The notes under the pieces are model-generated. The model was not told the DNA's origin and did not search any database. It saw only the letters and a list, made by a program, of their open reading frames with translations. Position numbers and translations under genes: made by a program. 13,885 nt of DNA from the NCBI GenBank assembly GCA_020028535.1, contig JAIBHM010000027.1, forward strand, positions 1 through 13,885, written 5' to 3'. The stretch is from Armatimonadota bacterium (GTDB lineage: Bacteria; Sysuimicrobiota; Sysuimicrobiia; Sysuimicrobiales; Kaftiobacteriaceae). Of this stretch, positions 7,454 through 13,885 are shown in pieces (the first letter of the stretch is position 1; each line of letters starts with the position of its first letter).

Positions 7454-9251
7454 GCGATCCCCGCTGGCGAAGGAGATAGGCGTTGCGGCCCCACTTCGGA
7501 ACCCGAGGGAGACCACGCAGCCACAAGATCCATTCCGCGCACAGCACTACCAGCGCCAGGCCAATGATGAACCGCCAGGTTTCCCCGGTCCGCTCGCCCG
7601 CGGGCGGCGCTGAGGCGGACGAGGGGCGCGGCGACGACCCAACCGGGGCAATGTTGGTCTCTTCTGCCACGAGGTTCACCGCCAGGCGCTGCTCGCGATT
7701 TCCAATCCGCACGGTGTAGACTCCGGCGCGCTCCACCGTGGGGATGACCACGCGCCCGGAGGAAGCAGACAGGCGATGCTCCGCGCCGTCGGGCGTAACG
7801 ACAACGGCCTCCGGCACGGATCCTGATGGAATCGCGATGGTGTCACCCGTCTGGTAAATGCGATCCGCGCCGCTCAGCCAGGAGAGCGCGTTGCTGAGAA
7901 AGATCGGGAACGCGACGCGCAGCGGCAGATCGGACTGGTCGAGGGCAAACGCGACCACCACCACCCGCACCCCGTCTCCCTCATGCGCCCAGATCAGCGG
8001 GGTGTCGCCCTCGGCCAGCACTTCGCCGCCGCGCGGCAGCAGGCGCAGCGCCTGGCCGACCGTGACCTCGCCGAGATCCACGTAGCGCATGACGGGATGG
8101 CGCAGCGACCACCGCAGCGCCGTTCCGCCGGGCACCGTCCCCTCCACCGTGAGCGGGAGATTCGGCGCCACCGTCCCCAACAGCAGGTAGTTGCCCGGAG
8201 GCAGCTCCACGGGCTGAGTGCGGTTGAGGACCACGACGTCGGCAGACGCAAGCGCCTCGGATGTCACGCGCTGCGCCGGAGCAAACCGGACGGGAATCGC
8301 GGCAAGGGCTTCGGTCAGGACCCGATCGGCCGCACCTGCGACGATCACCCGCGGAGGCGGCGTGCCGACGACGGCGTGCGCAACGTTGTCGACCGGCAGC
8401 AGGTCGCGCACGGCGAGCTCGATCCTGGCCACCCCGCTTCCGGCAACAGGAACGGAGACCGACGCCACTGCGTGCGCCCCCACGTCGACGGTTCGCTCGT
8501 GCAGACGGCGATCGCCCATCGTCACGATGACCGGAACGCGCTCTGACCGATCCCCGGCATTCTGAATCTGAATAATGAGTACCGAACCGCCGGCATCGCG
8601 TTCAACGTTGACACCAAAAACCCCCACGTTGTGGGAACGACTCCCCACAACGTGGTACATCACGCCGGGCACCGCGTCGCCGGCGCGATCCGTAAACACC
8701 TCGACGCGGGGACGAGCACCTCCCGACCGCTGTCCCAGAGCCAGGGTGAGCGCCTGGTCGAGCCGGCCGGGTCCGTCCGTGGGCCGCATCCGCTCGAGCG
8801 CGGCACGGGCTGCGCCAGGCTCGGAGAACGGCAGGACGATCTGCGGTCGGGGGCCTGCCTCGATGATCATGACGGGTCCCCTGGCAGAGGCAACGACCTC
8901 CTGCGCCTTTCGGACCGCCGAGGCAAATCGGGTCGGCGTCTCGTCCGTCGCCTGCATGCTCGCTGAGGTGTCGATGATGATGGCGTACGGGATCTGAGCC
9001 CCGGACAGCGACAGCTGCGGCTTCGCCAGGGCGAGCACGATCAGCGCCGCCGCCAGGAGTTGCAGGAGGAGCAGCAGGCTGCGTTCCAGCCGACGGGCGG
9101 GACGCTGCGCCGCGAGGTCGCGCCGGGCCCGATGCCAGAGGATCAGCGTGCTCACCGGCACGTCCTGACGCCGCGTGCGCAGCATGTACAGCAGAACGAT
9201 CAGCGGAAGGACGAGCAGGCCCCACAGCGCGAGAGGCTCCCTCAGGCTCAC
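7446..9251 (-). CDS. BatA-like VWA domain membrane protein
   Basis: 601-aa protein of the BatA/aerotolerance N-terminal type. TM1 (about 7-24) is followed by the conserved RTRRQDVPVSTLILWHRAR stretch, then TM2 (58-77, ending LALAKPQ). A VWA domain (about 88-205) has a complete MIDAS: D94-T-S96-A-S98, T158 and D188. Beta-rich domains (about 220-530) follow, then a Pro/Ser-rich linker, a last TM (560-579) and a short basic tail. It is probably anchored in the cytoplasmic membrane with the VWA domain outside, partnering the MoxR/DUF58 pair. The GTG start overlaps the DUF58 stop by 4 nt (GTGA) and has GGAGG (9261-9265) 9 nt upstream; the stop overlaps the next VWA gene. The client is unknown; the architecture is clear. 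Confidence 0.9.
   Translation of the reverse strand: MSLREPLALWGLLVLPLIVLLYMLRTRRQDVPVSTLILWHRARRDLAAQRPARRLERSLLLLLQLLAAALIVLALAKPQLSLSGAQIPYAIIIDTSASMQATDETPTRFASAVRKAQEVVASARGPVMIIEAGPRPQIVLPFSEPGAARAALERMRPTDGPGRLDQALTLALGQRSGGARPRVEVFTDRAGDAVPGVMYHVVGSRSHNVGVFGVNVERDAGGSVLIIQIQNAGDRSERVPVIVTMGDRRLHERTVDVGAHAVASVSVPVAGSGVARIELAVRDLLPVDNVAHAVVGTPPPRVIVAGAADRVLTEALAAIPVRFAPAQRVTSEALASADVVVLNRTQPVELPPGNYLLLGTVAPNLPLTVEGTVPGGTALRWSLRHPVMRYVDLGEVTVGQALRLLPRGGEVLAEGDTPLIWAHEGDGVRVVVVAFALDQSDLPLRVAFPIFLSNALSWLSGADRIYQTGDTIAIPSGSVPEAVVVTPDGAEHRLSASSGRVVIPTVERAGVYTVRIGNREQRLAVNLVAEETNIAPVGSSPRPSSASAPPAGERTGETWRFIIGLALVVLCAEWILWLRGLPRVPKWGRNAYLLRQRGSHG
8624..8655 (-). terminator. Intragenic terminator-like hairpin in the BatA-like gene
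   Basis: On the minus (coding) strand, CCACGTTGTGGG, an 8-nt loop and CCCACAACGTGG form a perfect 12-bp stem. GGG and then five T's (complement of 8616-8620) follow. Stem plus U-tract is the pattern of an intrinsic terminator, but it lies inside the coding frame (YHVVGSRSHNVGVFG), about 400 codons before the stop. It might cause premature termination or polarity. The inverted repeat itself is certain; the terminator role is inferred. Confidence 0.45.
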
Positions 9252-10138
9252 GCCAGCAGGCCTCCGATGCGCAGGTACCGCAGCACGAGATCCTCAAACG
9301 GGATGGACGTTGCCGTGCGCAGGTAGTCGATCTGATGGCGGAGGCAGAACCGCTCGATCCCGGCAAAGTAGGCATCGCGGGCGCGCGCGTATGCGTCGAG
9401 GGCGTGACCATCTACGCTGACCTCGACGGCGCCGGCGGTCTCCACGTCCACCAACCGTGCATCCCCGCGCACGCCGGGGGAGAGCTCGTCCTCGCTGACG
9501 ACGTGGATCACGAACGGCTCGAACCGGTGATAGCGCGCGAGCTTGAGGCCTTCCTCGTATCCCCCGGGCAGCCAGAAGTCGCTGATGAGAATGAGCAGGC
9601 CGCGCCGCCTGGTGTGGTAGACATACTCGCGCATGACCGCTCCGAGGTCGGAGGAGCCCTGCGGCTGGACTCCGCTTAGAAACTCAAAGAGCCGCAGCGC
9701 ATGCCCCCTCCCGCGCTGGAGCGGCAGCACCTGGGACGGCCTATCGGTGAATACTACCGCGCCTACCCGATCCAGATTTCGCAAGCCGATGTACCCAATC
9801 GCCGCGCTCAGACGCGCGGCGTACATCAGCTTGGAAGGTGCACCCCATCCCATCGAACGGCTGCCGTCCATCAGGAGGTGGACGTTGATGTCTTCTTCCT
9901 CGCTGAAGAGCTTGATGAACAGCCGGTCCAGCCGTGAGTAGATGTTCCAATCGACGTAGCGAAAGTCGTCCCCGATCTGATAGCTGCGGTAGTCCGCGAA
10001 CTCCACGCCGCGGCCCAGACGGGGAGACCGCCGCTCACCCCGCAACAGGCCGCGGTACACCCGGCGGCTGCGCAGACCCAGGGTGTCCAGGCGGCGGAGG
10101 AATGACGCGTCGAGCAGCGTGCCCGCGGTGACGGTCAC
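9248..10138 (-). CDS. DUF58 domain protein (MoxR partner)
   Basis: 296-aa protein of the short, soluble DUF58 type without the N-terminal TM pair of longer members. The family hallmark runs at about 44-80: GVEFADYRSYQIGDDFR, then YVDWN, then SRLDRLFIKLFSEE. A VWA-like fold follows, with a partly degenerate metal site: D91-G-S93-R-S95 (MDGSRSM) and ISDFW (D187). DUF58 proteins are nearly always encoded next to MoxR ATPases and are thought to be their adaptors or substrates; the biochemical role is not established. The GTG start overlaps the MoxR stop by 4 nt (GTGA) and the 3' end overlaps the BatA-like gene by 4 nt, so translation is tightly coupled across all three. Family assignment is firm. 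Confidence 0.92.
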   Translation of the reverse strand: MTVTAGTLLDASFLRRLDTLGLRSRRVYRGLLRGERRSPRLGRGVEFADYRSYQIGDDFRYVDWNIYSRLDRLFIKLFSEEEDINVHLLMDGSRSMGWGAPSKLMYAARLSAAIGYIGLRNLDRVGAVVFTDRPSQVLPLQRGRGHALRLFEFLSGVQPQGSSDLGAVMREYVYHTRRRGLLILISDFWLPGGYEEGLKLARYHRFEPFVIHVVSEDELSPGVRGDARLVDVETAGAVEVSVDGHALDAYARARDAYFAGIERFCLRHQIDYLRTATSIPFEDLVLRYLRIGGLLA

Positions 10139-11121
10139 GCCTTCGCTTCTTCCAGCTCGGGTGTCTCGTCGAGGGCATTGAGGATGACGGCGTCAGGATC
10201 CACGCCCTCCGCCTCGCCTTCGAAGTTGAGGATGATGCGGTGGCGCAGGCTCGGCAGCGCCAGCGCCTTGAGATCGCCGAAGCTGATGTTCGCCCGGCCT
10301 GCGATCAATGCGCGGACCTTTCCGGTGAGGATCAGCGCCTGCACCGCCCGAGGACTCGCCCCGTAGCGCACGTAGCGCCGGGCCATGTTCGCCGAGCGCG
10401 AATCTCCAGGATGCGTCGCCAGAATCAGACGCGCCGCATATGCCTTGACGTGGGAGGCCACCTCGACCTCACGCGCGAGGCGAAGCATTTGCCTGATCAC
10501 ATCCCGGGAGGCGACCACTGCCGGATGAGGTTGCTCGACGACGGTCGTACGATCGATGATCTCGACGAGGTCTGCGGCGCTGGGGAACTCGGCCTTCACT
10601 TTGAACATGAACCGGTCGAGCTGCGCCTCGGGCAATGGGTAGGTGCCCTCCATTTCAATGGGGTTCTGGGTGGCCAGCACGAAAAACGGCTCCTCGAGCT
10701 GGAACGAATTCCCGGCGGCGGTGACGGCGTGTTCCTGCATCGCCTCCAACAGCGCGGACTGCGTCTTGGGCGTGGCCCGGTTGATCTCGTCGGCCAGCAG
10801 CACCTGCGTGAACACCGGTCCGCGCTGGAACTCGAAGTATCGCCGGCCTTCCGCGTCCTGCATCACCACATTCGTGCCGATGATGTCCGCCGGCATGAGG
10901 TCCGGCGTGAATTGAATCCGCGAGAAGGCGAGTTCGAGGGCCTGGGCGAGGGTTTTCACCAGCAACGTTTTGCCGAGCCCTGGGACGCCCTCCAGCAGCA
11001 CGTGCCCTCCGGCGAGGAAAGCGATCAAGACGTGGTCGATGAGCGTCTCGTGCCCGACGATGACCTTGCGCACCTCGGCGCGTATCCGATCGAATGAGGA
11101 GGTGAACTCTTCAGGCGTCAT
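10135..11121 (-). CDS. MoxR family AAA+ ATPase
   Basis: Cytoplasmic AAA+ ATPase of the MoxR group, hexameric chaperone-like enzymes linked to metalloenzyme maturation and envelope or stress functions. Numbered from the chosen ATG: KVIVGHE (19-25), Walker A GVPGLGKT (45-52), Walker B LLADE (108-112), sensor 1 ATQNP (150-154), arginine finger in QLDRF (R170) and sensor 2 near SPRAVQAL. All catalytic elements are present and the length (328 aa) is typical. I chose the ATG at 11119-11121 because GGGGGA sits just upstream and MTPEEF is a usual MoxR start; an ATG at 11131-11133 would add four residues but lacks a ribosome site. It follows the coiled-coil gene after a short gap (34 nt) and overlaps DUF58 by 4 nt. 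The client is unknown. Confidence 0.95.
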   Translation of the reverse strand: MTPEEFTSSFDRIRAEVRKVIVGHETLIDHVLIAFLAGGHVLLEGVPGLGKTLLVKTLAQALELAFSRIQFTPDLMPADIIGTNVVMQDAEGRRYFEFQRGPVFTQVLLADEINRATPKTQSALLEAMQEHAVTAAGNSFQLEEPFFVLATQNPIEMEGTYPLPEAQLDRFMFKVKAEFPSAADLVEIIDRTTVVEQPHPAVVASRDVIRQMLRLAREVEVASHVKAYAARLILATHPGDSRSANMARRYVRYGASPRAVQALILTGKVRALIAGRANISFGDLKALALPSLRHRIILNFEGEAEGVDPDAVILNALDETPELEEAKA

Positions 11122-11155
11122 CTCATCCCCCATGCGCTGGAATCATGTGCACGTC

Positions 11156-12709
11156 TCACCGCAATCTGGCCAGCCGCTCGAAGTATCGCCGGACGAGCGC
11201 GCGATACCGACCCGGAGTGCGCGCGTTCTCCATCGCGCGATCGGCCTGCGCCACGATGGTCGGCGAGACCGCCTCTGCCTTCCTGCGGGCGGTGGTCTGA
11301 CGTCCACCTCCCACGACCTCGGCAGAACTCACCGGTCCCTCCGACTGCGCGCCGCGGAGACGCTCGGGTTTGCGGGCCGCCTCGAGGCGATCTGTGGGCT
11401 CGCCCATCTTCTCGCGCACGCGCCCCTGCCCCGCGGTCGTCCCCTCGTGCGGGCCCTCGGGCGGGAGCGCGTCGGCACCGGGCTCCCGCTCCGGCGCATT
11501 CTCGCCGGGAGCGTCAGCTCGCGCCTGTGATTGGCTCTGGTCCTCGGCGGCCTCGCCCTCACGGGCGCCCGCGTCTCCCGACGCGATGGCGCGCTGCGAG
11601 CGTTCGAGTTGCTGCTGCGCGCTGCGAAGCCCCTCTGCGTCGGCGAGCATCGACTCCAGACCTTCGAGCTCGCGCAACGCCTCTCCCAGTGACTCGCCCG
11701 CACCCGCGGCATTCCCTTGCTGCAACTGCTCCCGGGCGCGCTCGAGTTGCCGGCGGACCTGCGCGGGCTGATCGCCTTCTCCGGACTGTGTAATCTCGCC
11801 AAGTCGTTGCAGCGCATCTGTGGGCGCGGCTTCGGGATTCTGCCGGAGCCGGGTCGTCAGTTCGCGGAGCTGGCGGACCTGCTGCTGCAGCGCCTGACGC
11901 CGGAACAACTCCTGGGGGAGCGCGCCCTCACGCTGCGGAGCCTGGCTCCGGAGACGGCCGTCGACCTCGCGGCGCGCTTCCTCGATCTGCCTGGAAAGCT
12001 CGCCGATCCGCGCGAGGGCCTCGGCCCGTTCCAGACGCTCCTGCTGCATCCTCACACCGAGATCGCGCACCTGCGGGGCAACGCGGCGTGTCTGCGGGAC
12101 ACGCTGGCTCCGCGCACGCGACTGCAGTGACCGCGCAAACTGTTCGAGCCGGCTGCCTTCACGCTTGATCGCCTGCTGCGTGCGGTGCGCGGGCGTCCCG
12201 GGTATCGCCACGCCGCCAAGCGTCGAGGGCCACAGCGCCATGAACAGCGCGAGCGCCGGCATCACCCACGCCCATCGGGGCAGACGCCACGGAAATACGG
12301 CGCGCAGGTTGATCGTCTCGACCCGGGAGGTCGCGTCATCGAGCAGGCGGCGCGCGAGCACCGAGGCGGCACCGCTCTCGCCGACCTCGAGCGCCGTGCT
12401 GGCGCGCTCCTCCAGCCCTCCACGCAGATCGAGCAGCCGCGCGGCCGTAATCGGCGCCACCGGACGGACGAGCATGAGGAATCCGGTGACCAGCGTGATC
12501 ACTGAGCCGGTTGCAATCAGCGTCAAGCCGATGGGAACCGGCGAAAGGGGCAGCACGAGTGTGGCAACCGCAGCCGCGGCAAGCCCGGCCGCGAACACAG
12601 TCCCCGCCCCGAGACCGGCGCGGAACGCGCGCTGCAGCGCCAGCCGGCGCGCGGCGCGCCGCACCCCCTGCTCAAGCAGCTCTGGAATCTCGTTCATCAC
12701 GGCTATCAT
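11156..12709 (-). CDS. Three-TM coiled-coil membrane protein resembling DUF4175
   Basis: 517-aa protein with no enzyme motif. Three TM segments (about 34-53, 58-81, 145-161) come first. Between TM2 and TM3 lies ARLLDLRGGLEERASTALEV, which recalls the (I/L)D-x4-L-x-xR-x-xTALE stretch of DUF4175-type proteins. Residues about 175-365 are rich in Gln, Arg, Glu and Leu and should form long coiled coils. A low-complexity Ala/Glu/Pro/Gly stretch (about 372-425) and a basic C-terminal segment ending RYRALVRRYFERLARLR follow. DUF4175-like proteins often sit beside MoxR/DUF58/VWA genes, which fits this location. It may be a scaffold joining the ABC exporter to the MoxR module; that is inference. The start is uncertain: ATG at 12709 has GGGAG too close, and the GTG at 12700 or ATG at 12697 are alternatives. 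Confidence 0.75.
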   Translation of the reverse strand: MIAVMNEIPELLEQGVRRAARRLALQRAFRAGLGAGTVFAAGLAAAAVATLVLPLSPVPIGLTLIATGSVITLVTGFLMLVRPVAPITAARLLDLRGGLEERASTALEVGESGAASVLARRLLDDATSRVETINLRAVFPWRLPRWAWVMPALALFMALWPSTLGGVAIPGTPAHRTQQAIKREGSRLEQFARSLQSRARSQRVPQTRRVAPQVRDLGVRMQQERLERAEALARIGELSRQIEEARREVDGRLRSQAPQREGALPQELFRRQALQQQVRQLRELTTRLRQNPEAAPTDALQRLGEITQSGEGDQPAQVRRQLERAREQLQQGNAAGAGESLGEALRELEGLESMLADAEGLRSAQQQLERSQRAIASGDAGAREGEAAEDQSQSQARADAPGENAPEREPGADALPPEGPHEGTTAGQGRVREKMGEPTDRLEAARKPERLRGAQSEGPVSSAEVVGGGRQTTARRKAEAVSPTIVAQADRAMENARTPGRYRALVRRYFERLARLR

Positions 12710-12748
12710 ACTCCCGGTCGGTAACGCACGAAAGCGCCAGACGAATAC

Positions 12749-13477
12749 TCACGCAGCACGCGCTTCGGCCCGGATCCTGGCAATACGTCGCGACATAGCC
12801 AGGATTGTCAGGAATCCGACAATCACGTATAGCGCATCCGCCGCCAGCACCTCCGGACGGAAGCCGTCCCGCACCGCGACGACCACCATCCGCACGGGGC
12901 TGATCCCGTCCCACGGCGGAGGCAGCGCCGTGGCGCCGACGATCACAGCCAGCAGCGTGATCCAGTGCACGAAGCTGCGCGCGAAGTCGGAATCATACAC
13001 CGCCGCGTAGAGCGACCCCAGGGACCCAAGCGTTGTCGCAACGGGAATCGCGACAGCGGCGGCCCTGATGACGCCGGCAAGAGGCTCGCCCCTGATGCCG
13101 GCGACGACGACCATGAACGGCGTCGCCATGATCACGAGCAAGGCCGCGAACGCAGCGGACGTCATCACCTTGCCCCGCGCGATGACACCGGGGGGGAACG
13201 GCGACGCGGCGAGATCCCACACCGACTTCTCTCCCTCCACCGCGATCTCGCCGCAGGCGGGCGCCGAGGTCAGGTACGCAGCGAGGACGGTCTCGACAAT
13301 GAGAAACGCGAGCAACAATCCTTCCTGACGCAGGTCGTCGAGGCGTCCAAGATCGGGCGGCAGTGAGATAAAGGCCAGAGCCGCGAGGATCCCGAGGTAG
13401 ACGGTCACCATCCCGAGCGCCTTGGGACTGGTCAGCCGCACCCGGAGATCGGCCCGCGCGACCGGATTGAGGCGCAT
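12749..13477 (-). CDS. ABC-2 type transporter permease subunit
   Basis: 242-aa integral membrane protein with about six TM helices (20-40, 53-72, 103-128, 136-160, 168-186, 213-229). Between TM2 and TM3 lies EIAVEGEKSVWDLAASPFPP, then GVIARGKV. This matches the E-(R/G)-E-x-x-x-W/L-x-L-L-x-(S/T)-P-x-x-x-x-x-I-x-x-GK signature of ABC-2 exporter permeases. It would form the membrane half of an exporter; the ATPase gene is not in view but would be expected just upstream, beyond the window. The ATG overlaps the preceding gene's TGA by one base (TGATG), and a 39-nt gap with no evident promoter separates it from the coiled-coil gene. The substrate is unknown. Confidence 0.85.
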   Translation of the reverse strand: MRLNPVARADLRVRLTSPKALGMVTVYLGILAALAFISLPPDLGRLDDLRQEGLLLAFLIVETVLAAYLTSAPACGEIAVEGEKSVWDLAASPFPPGVIARGKVMTSAAFAALLVIMATPFMVVVAGIRGEPLAGVIRAAAVAIPVATTLGSLGSLYAAVYDSDFARSFVHWITLLAVIVGATALPPPWDGISPVRMVVVAVRDGFRPEVLAADALYVIVGFLTILAMSRRIARIRAEARAA

Positions 13478-13884
13478 CAGCGCACCACGACCGGGATCAC
13501 GAGAAGCTGCGTCGTCGGCCCCGCTGCTCCACCTGCCAGCCGGATCTCGAGGCGTGCGTCGTCAATCCGGCCCAACAACCACAAGTCTGCGCCCGCAGCG
13601 CGGTCCAGCTGGCCAAACAACCACTCCAGCGCCCGACCGGCGGTTTCTCCTCCGAGCACCCCGGGGCGGTCGACGCGTTCCCATCTCGCTGGATCCACGC
13701 GGATCCGGCCAGGGTTGAGACCCTCGGAAAGGCGGTAGAGCTGGCGGCCGCGATAGAGCACGGCGTCACGCACCGGCATGGTGGAACCTCCGCCCACCAC
13801 GAGGTCCAGGACGCCTCCGCCGGCCCGCGCCTCCACCGGGAGATTGAGGGCGATCATCTGTGTCGCCTCCAGCGTCAAATGTCC
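13477..13884 (-). CDS. Unrecognised protein, C-terminal fragment at window edge
   Basis: The last 136 codons of a gene whose start lies beyond the window: the frame is open to the edge, and the only possible start in view is a TTG at 13878, which I do not believe. The visible part is soluble-looking, without TM segments or cysteines, and glycine/arginine-rich with a regular beta-like alternation (VLDLVVGG, DLWLLGRIDDARLEIRLAGG). It ends in the hydrophobic strand TTQLLVIPVVVR. I do not recognise the family. It is in frame with the operon and its TGA overlaps the ATG of the ABC-2 permease by one base, so it probably belongs to the same exporter system. Confidence 0.6.
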   Translation of the reverse strand, partial: GHLTLEATQMIALNLPVEARAGGGVLDLVVGGGSTMPVRDAVLYRGRQLYRLSEGLNPGRIRVDPARWERVDRPGVLGGETAGRALEWLFGQLDRAAGADLWLLGRIDDARLEIRLAGGAAGPTTQLLVIPVVVR

Positions 13885-13885
13885 T

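Noticed and set aside
7454..7516. 21-residue N-terminal extension of the double-VWA protein from a GTG at 7516
   Set aside because: The ATG at 7453 has a ribosome site, overlaps the upstream stop by 8 nt as in the neighbouring junctions, and places the BatA-type anchor at the N-terminus.
12783..12831. Nested inverted repeats near the 3' end of the ABC permease gene (GATTGTC/GACAATC and ATACGT/ACGTAT)
   Set aside because: Arms are short and interrupted by a 14-nt bulge, with no U-tract; too weak to call a terminator.

Overview
The window is GC-rich bacterial DNA with densely packed genes. Most genes on the minus strand overlap or nearly touch. No rRNA, tRNA, CRISPR array, transposase or phage gene is visible. 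A fused haem A synthase/haem O synthase implies an aerobically respiring bacterium with an aa3-type oxidase. The taxon cannot be fixed from this stretch. The style (high GC, CtaA-CtaB fusion, MoxR/DUF58/VWA cluster beside an ABC-2 permease) would suit a deep-branching Terrabacteria-type lineage such as Chloroflexota, Deinococcota or a candidate phylum, but that is inference.

Layout: (1) 2-973, plus strand, the 3' part of an MFS transporter. (2) 910-3336, minus strand, a two-gene unit: a short soluble histidine-kinase-like ATPase followed 9 nt later by the ctaA-ctaB fusion, whose 3' end overlaps the convergent MFS gene by 64 nt. (3) 3337-3537, the only sizeable intergenic stretch, holding two overlapping perfect inverted repeats and a possible promoter for unit 2. 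(4) 3538-13885, minus strand, one long operon-like run. In transcription order it holds the 3' end of an unrecognised gene, an ABC-2 permease, a three-TM coiled-coil protein resembling DUF4175, a MoxR AAA+ ATPase, a DUF58 protein, a BatA-like VWA membrane protein, a large double-VWA membrane protein, and an iron-containing alcohol dehydrogenase.

How the genes may work together: MoxR ATPases, DUF58 proteins and BatA-like VWA proteins form a recurrent bacterial module, thought to act as a chaperone-like or envelope-associated machine. Here it is extended by a second, larger VWA protein, a coiled-coil membrane protein and an ABC exporter permease. It ends in a metal-dependent dehydrogenase whose start lies inside the preceding gene. 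The substrate or client of the system is unknown.

The less expected signals are two perfect 12-bp inverted repeats, each with an 8-nt loop, inside the two VWA genes. One is followed by a U-tract and looks like an intragenic terminator. Others are the structured leader before the kinase-ctaAB unit, a kinase H-box lacking its usual acidic residue, and a cysteine-free double-VWA protein whose amidotransferase-like spacer cannot be catalytic.
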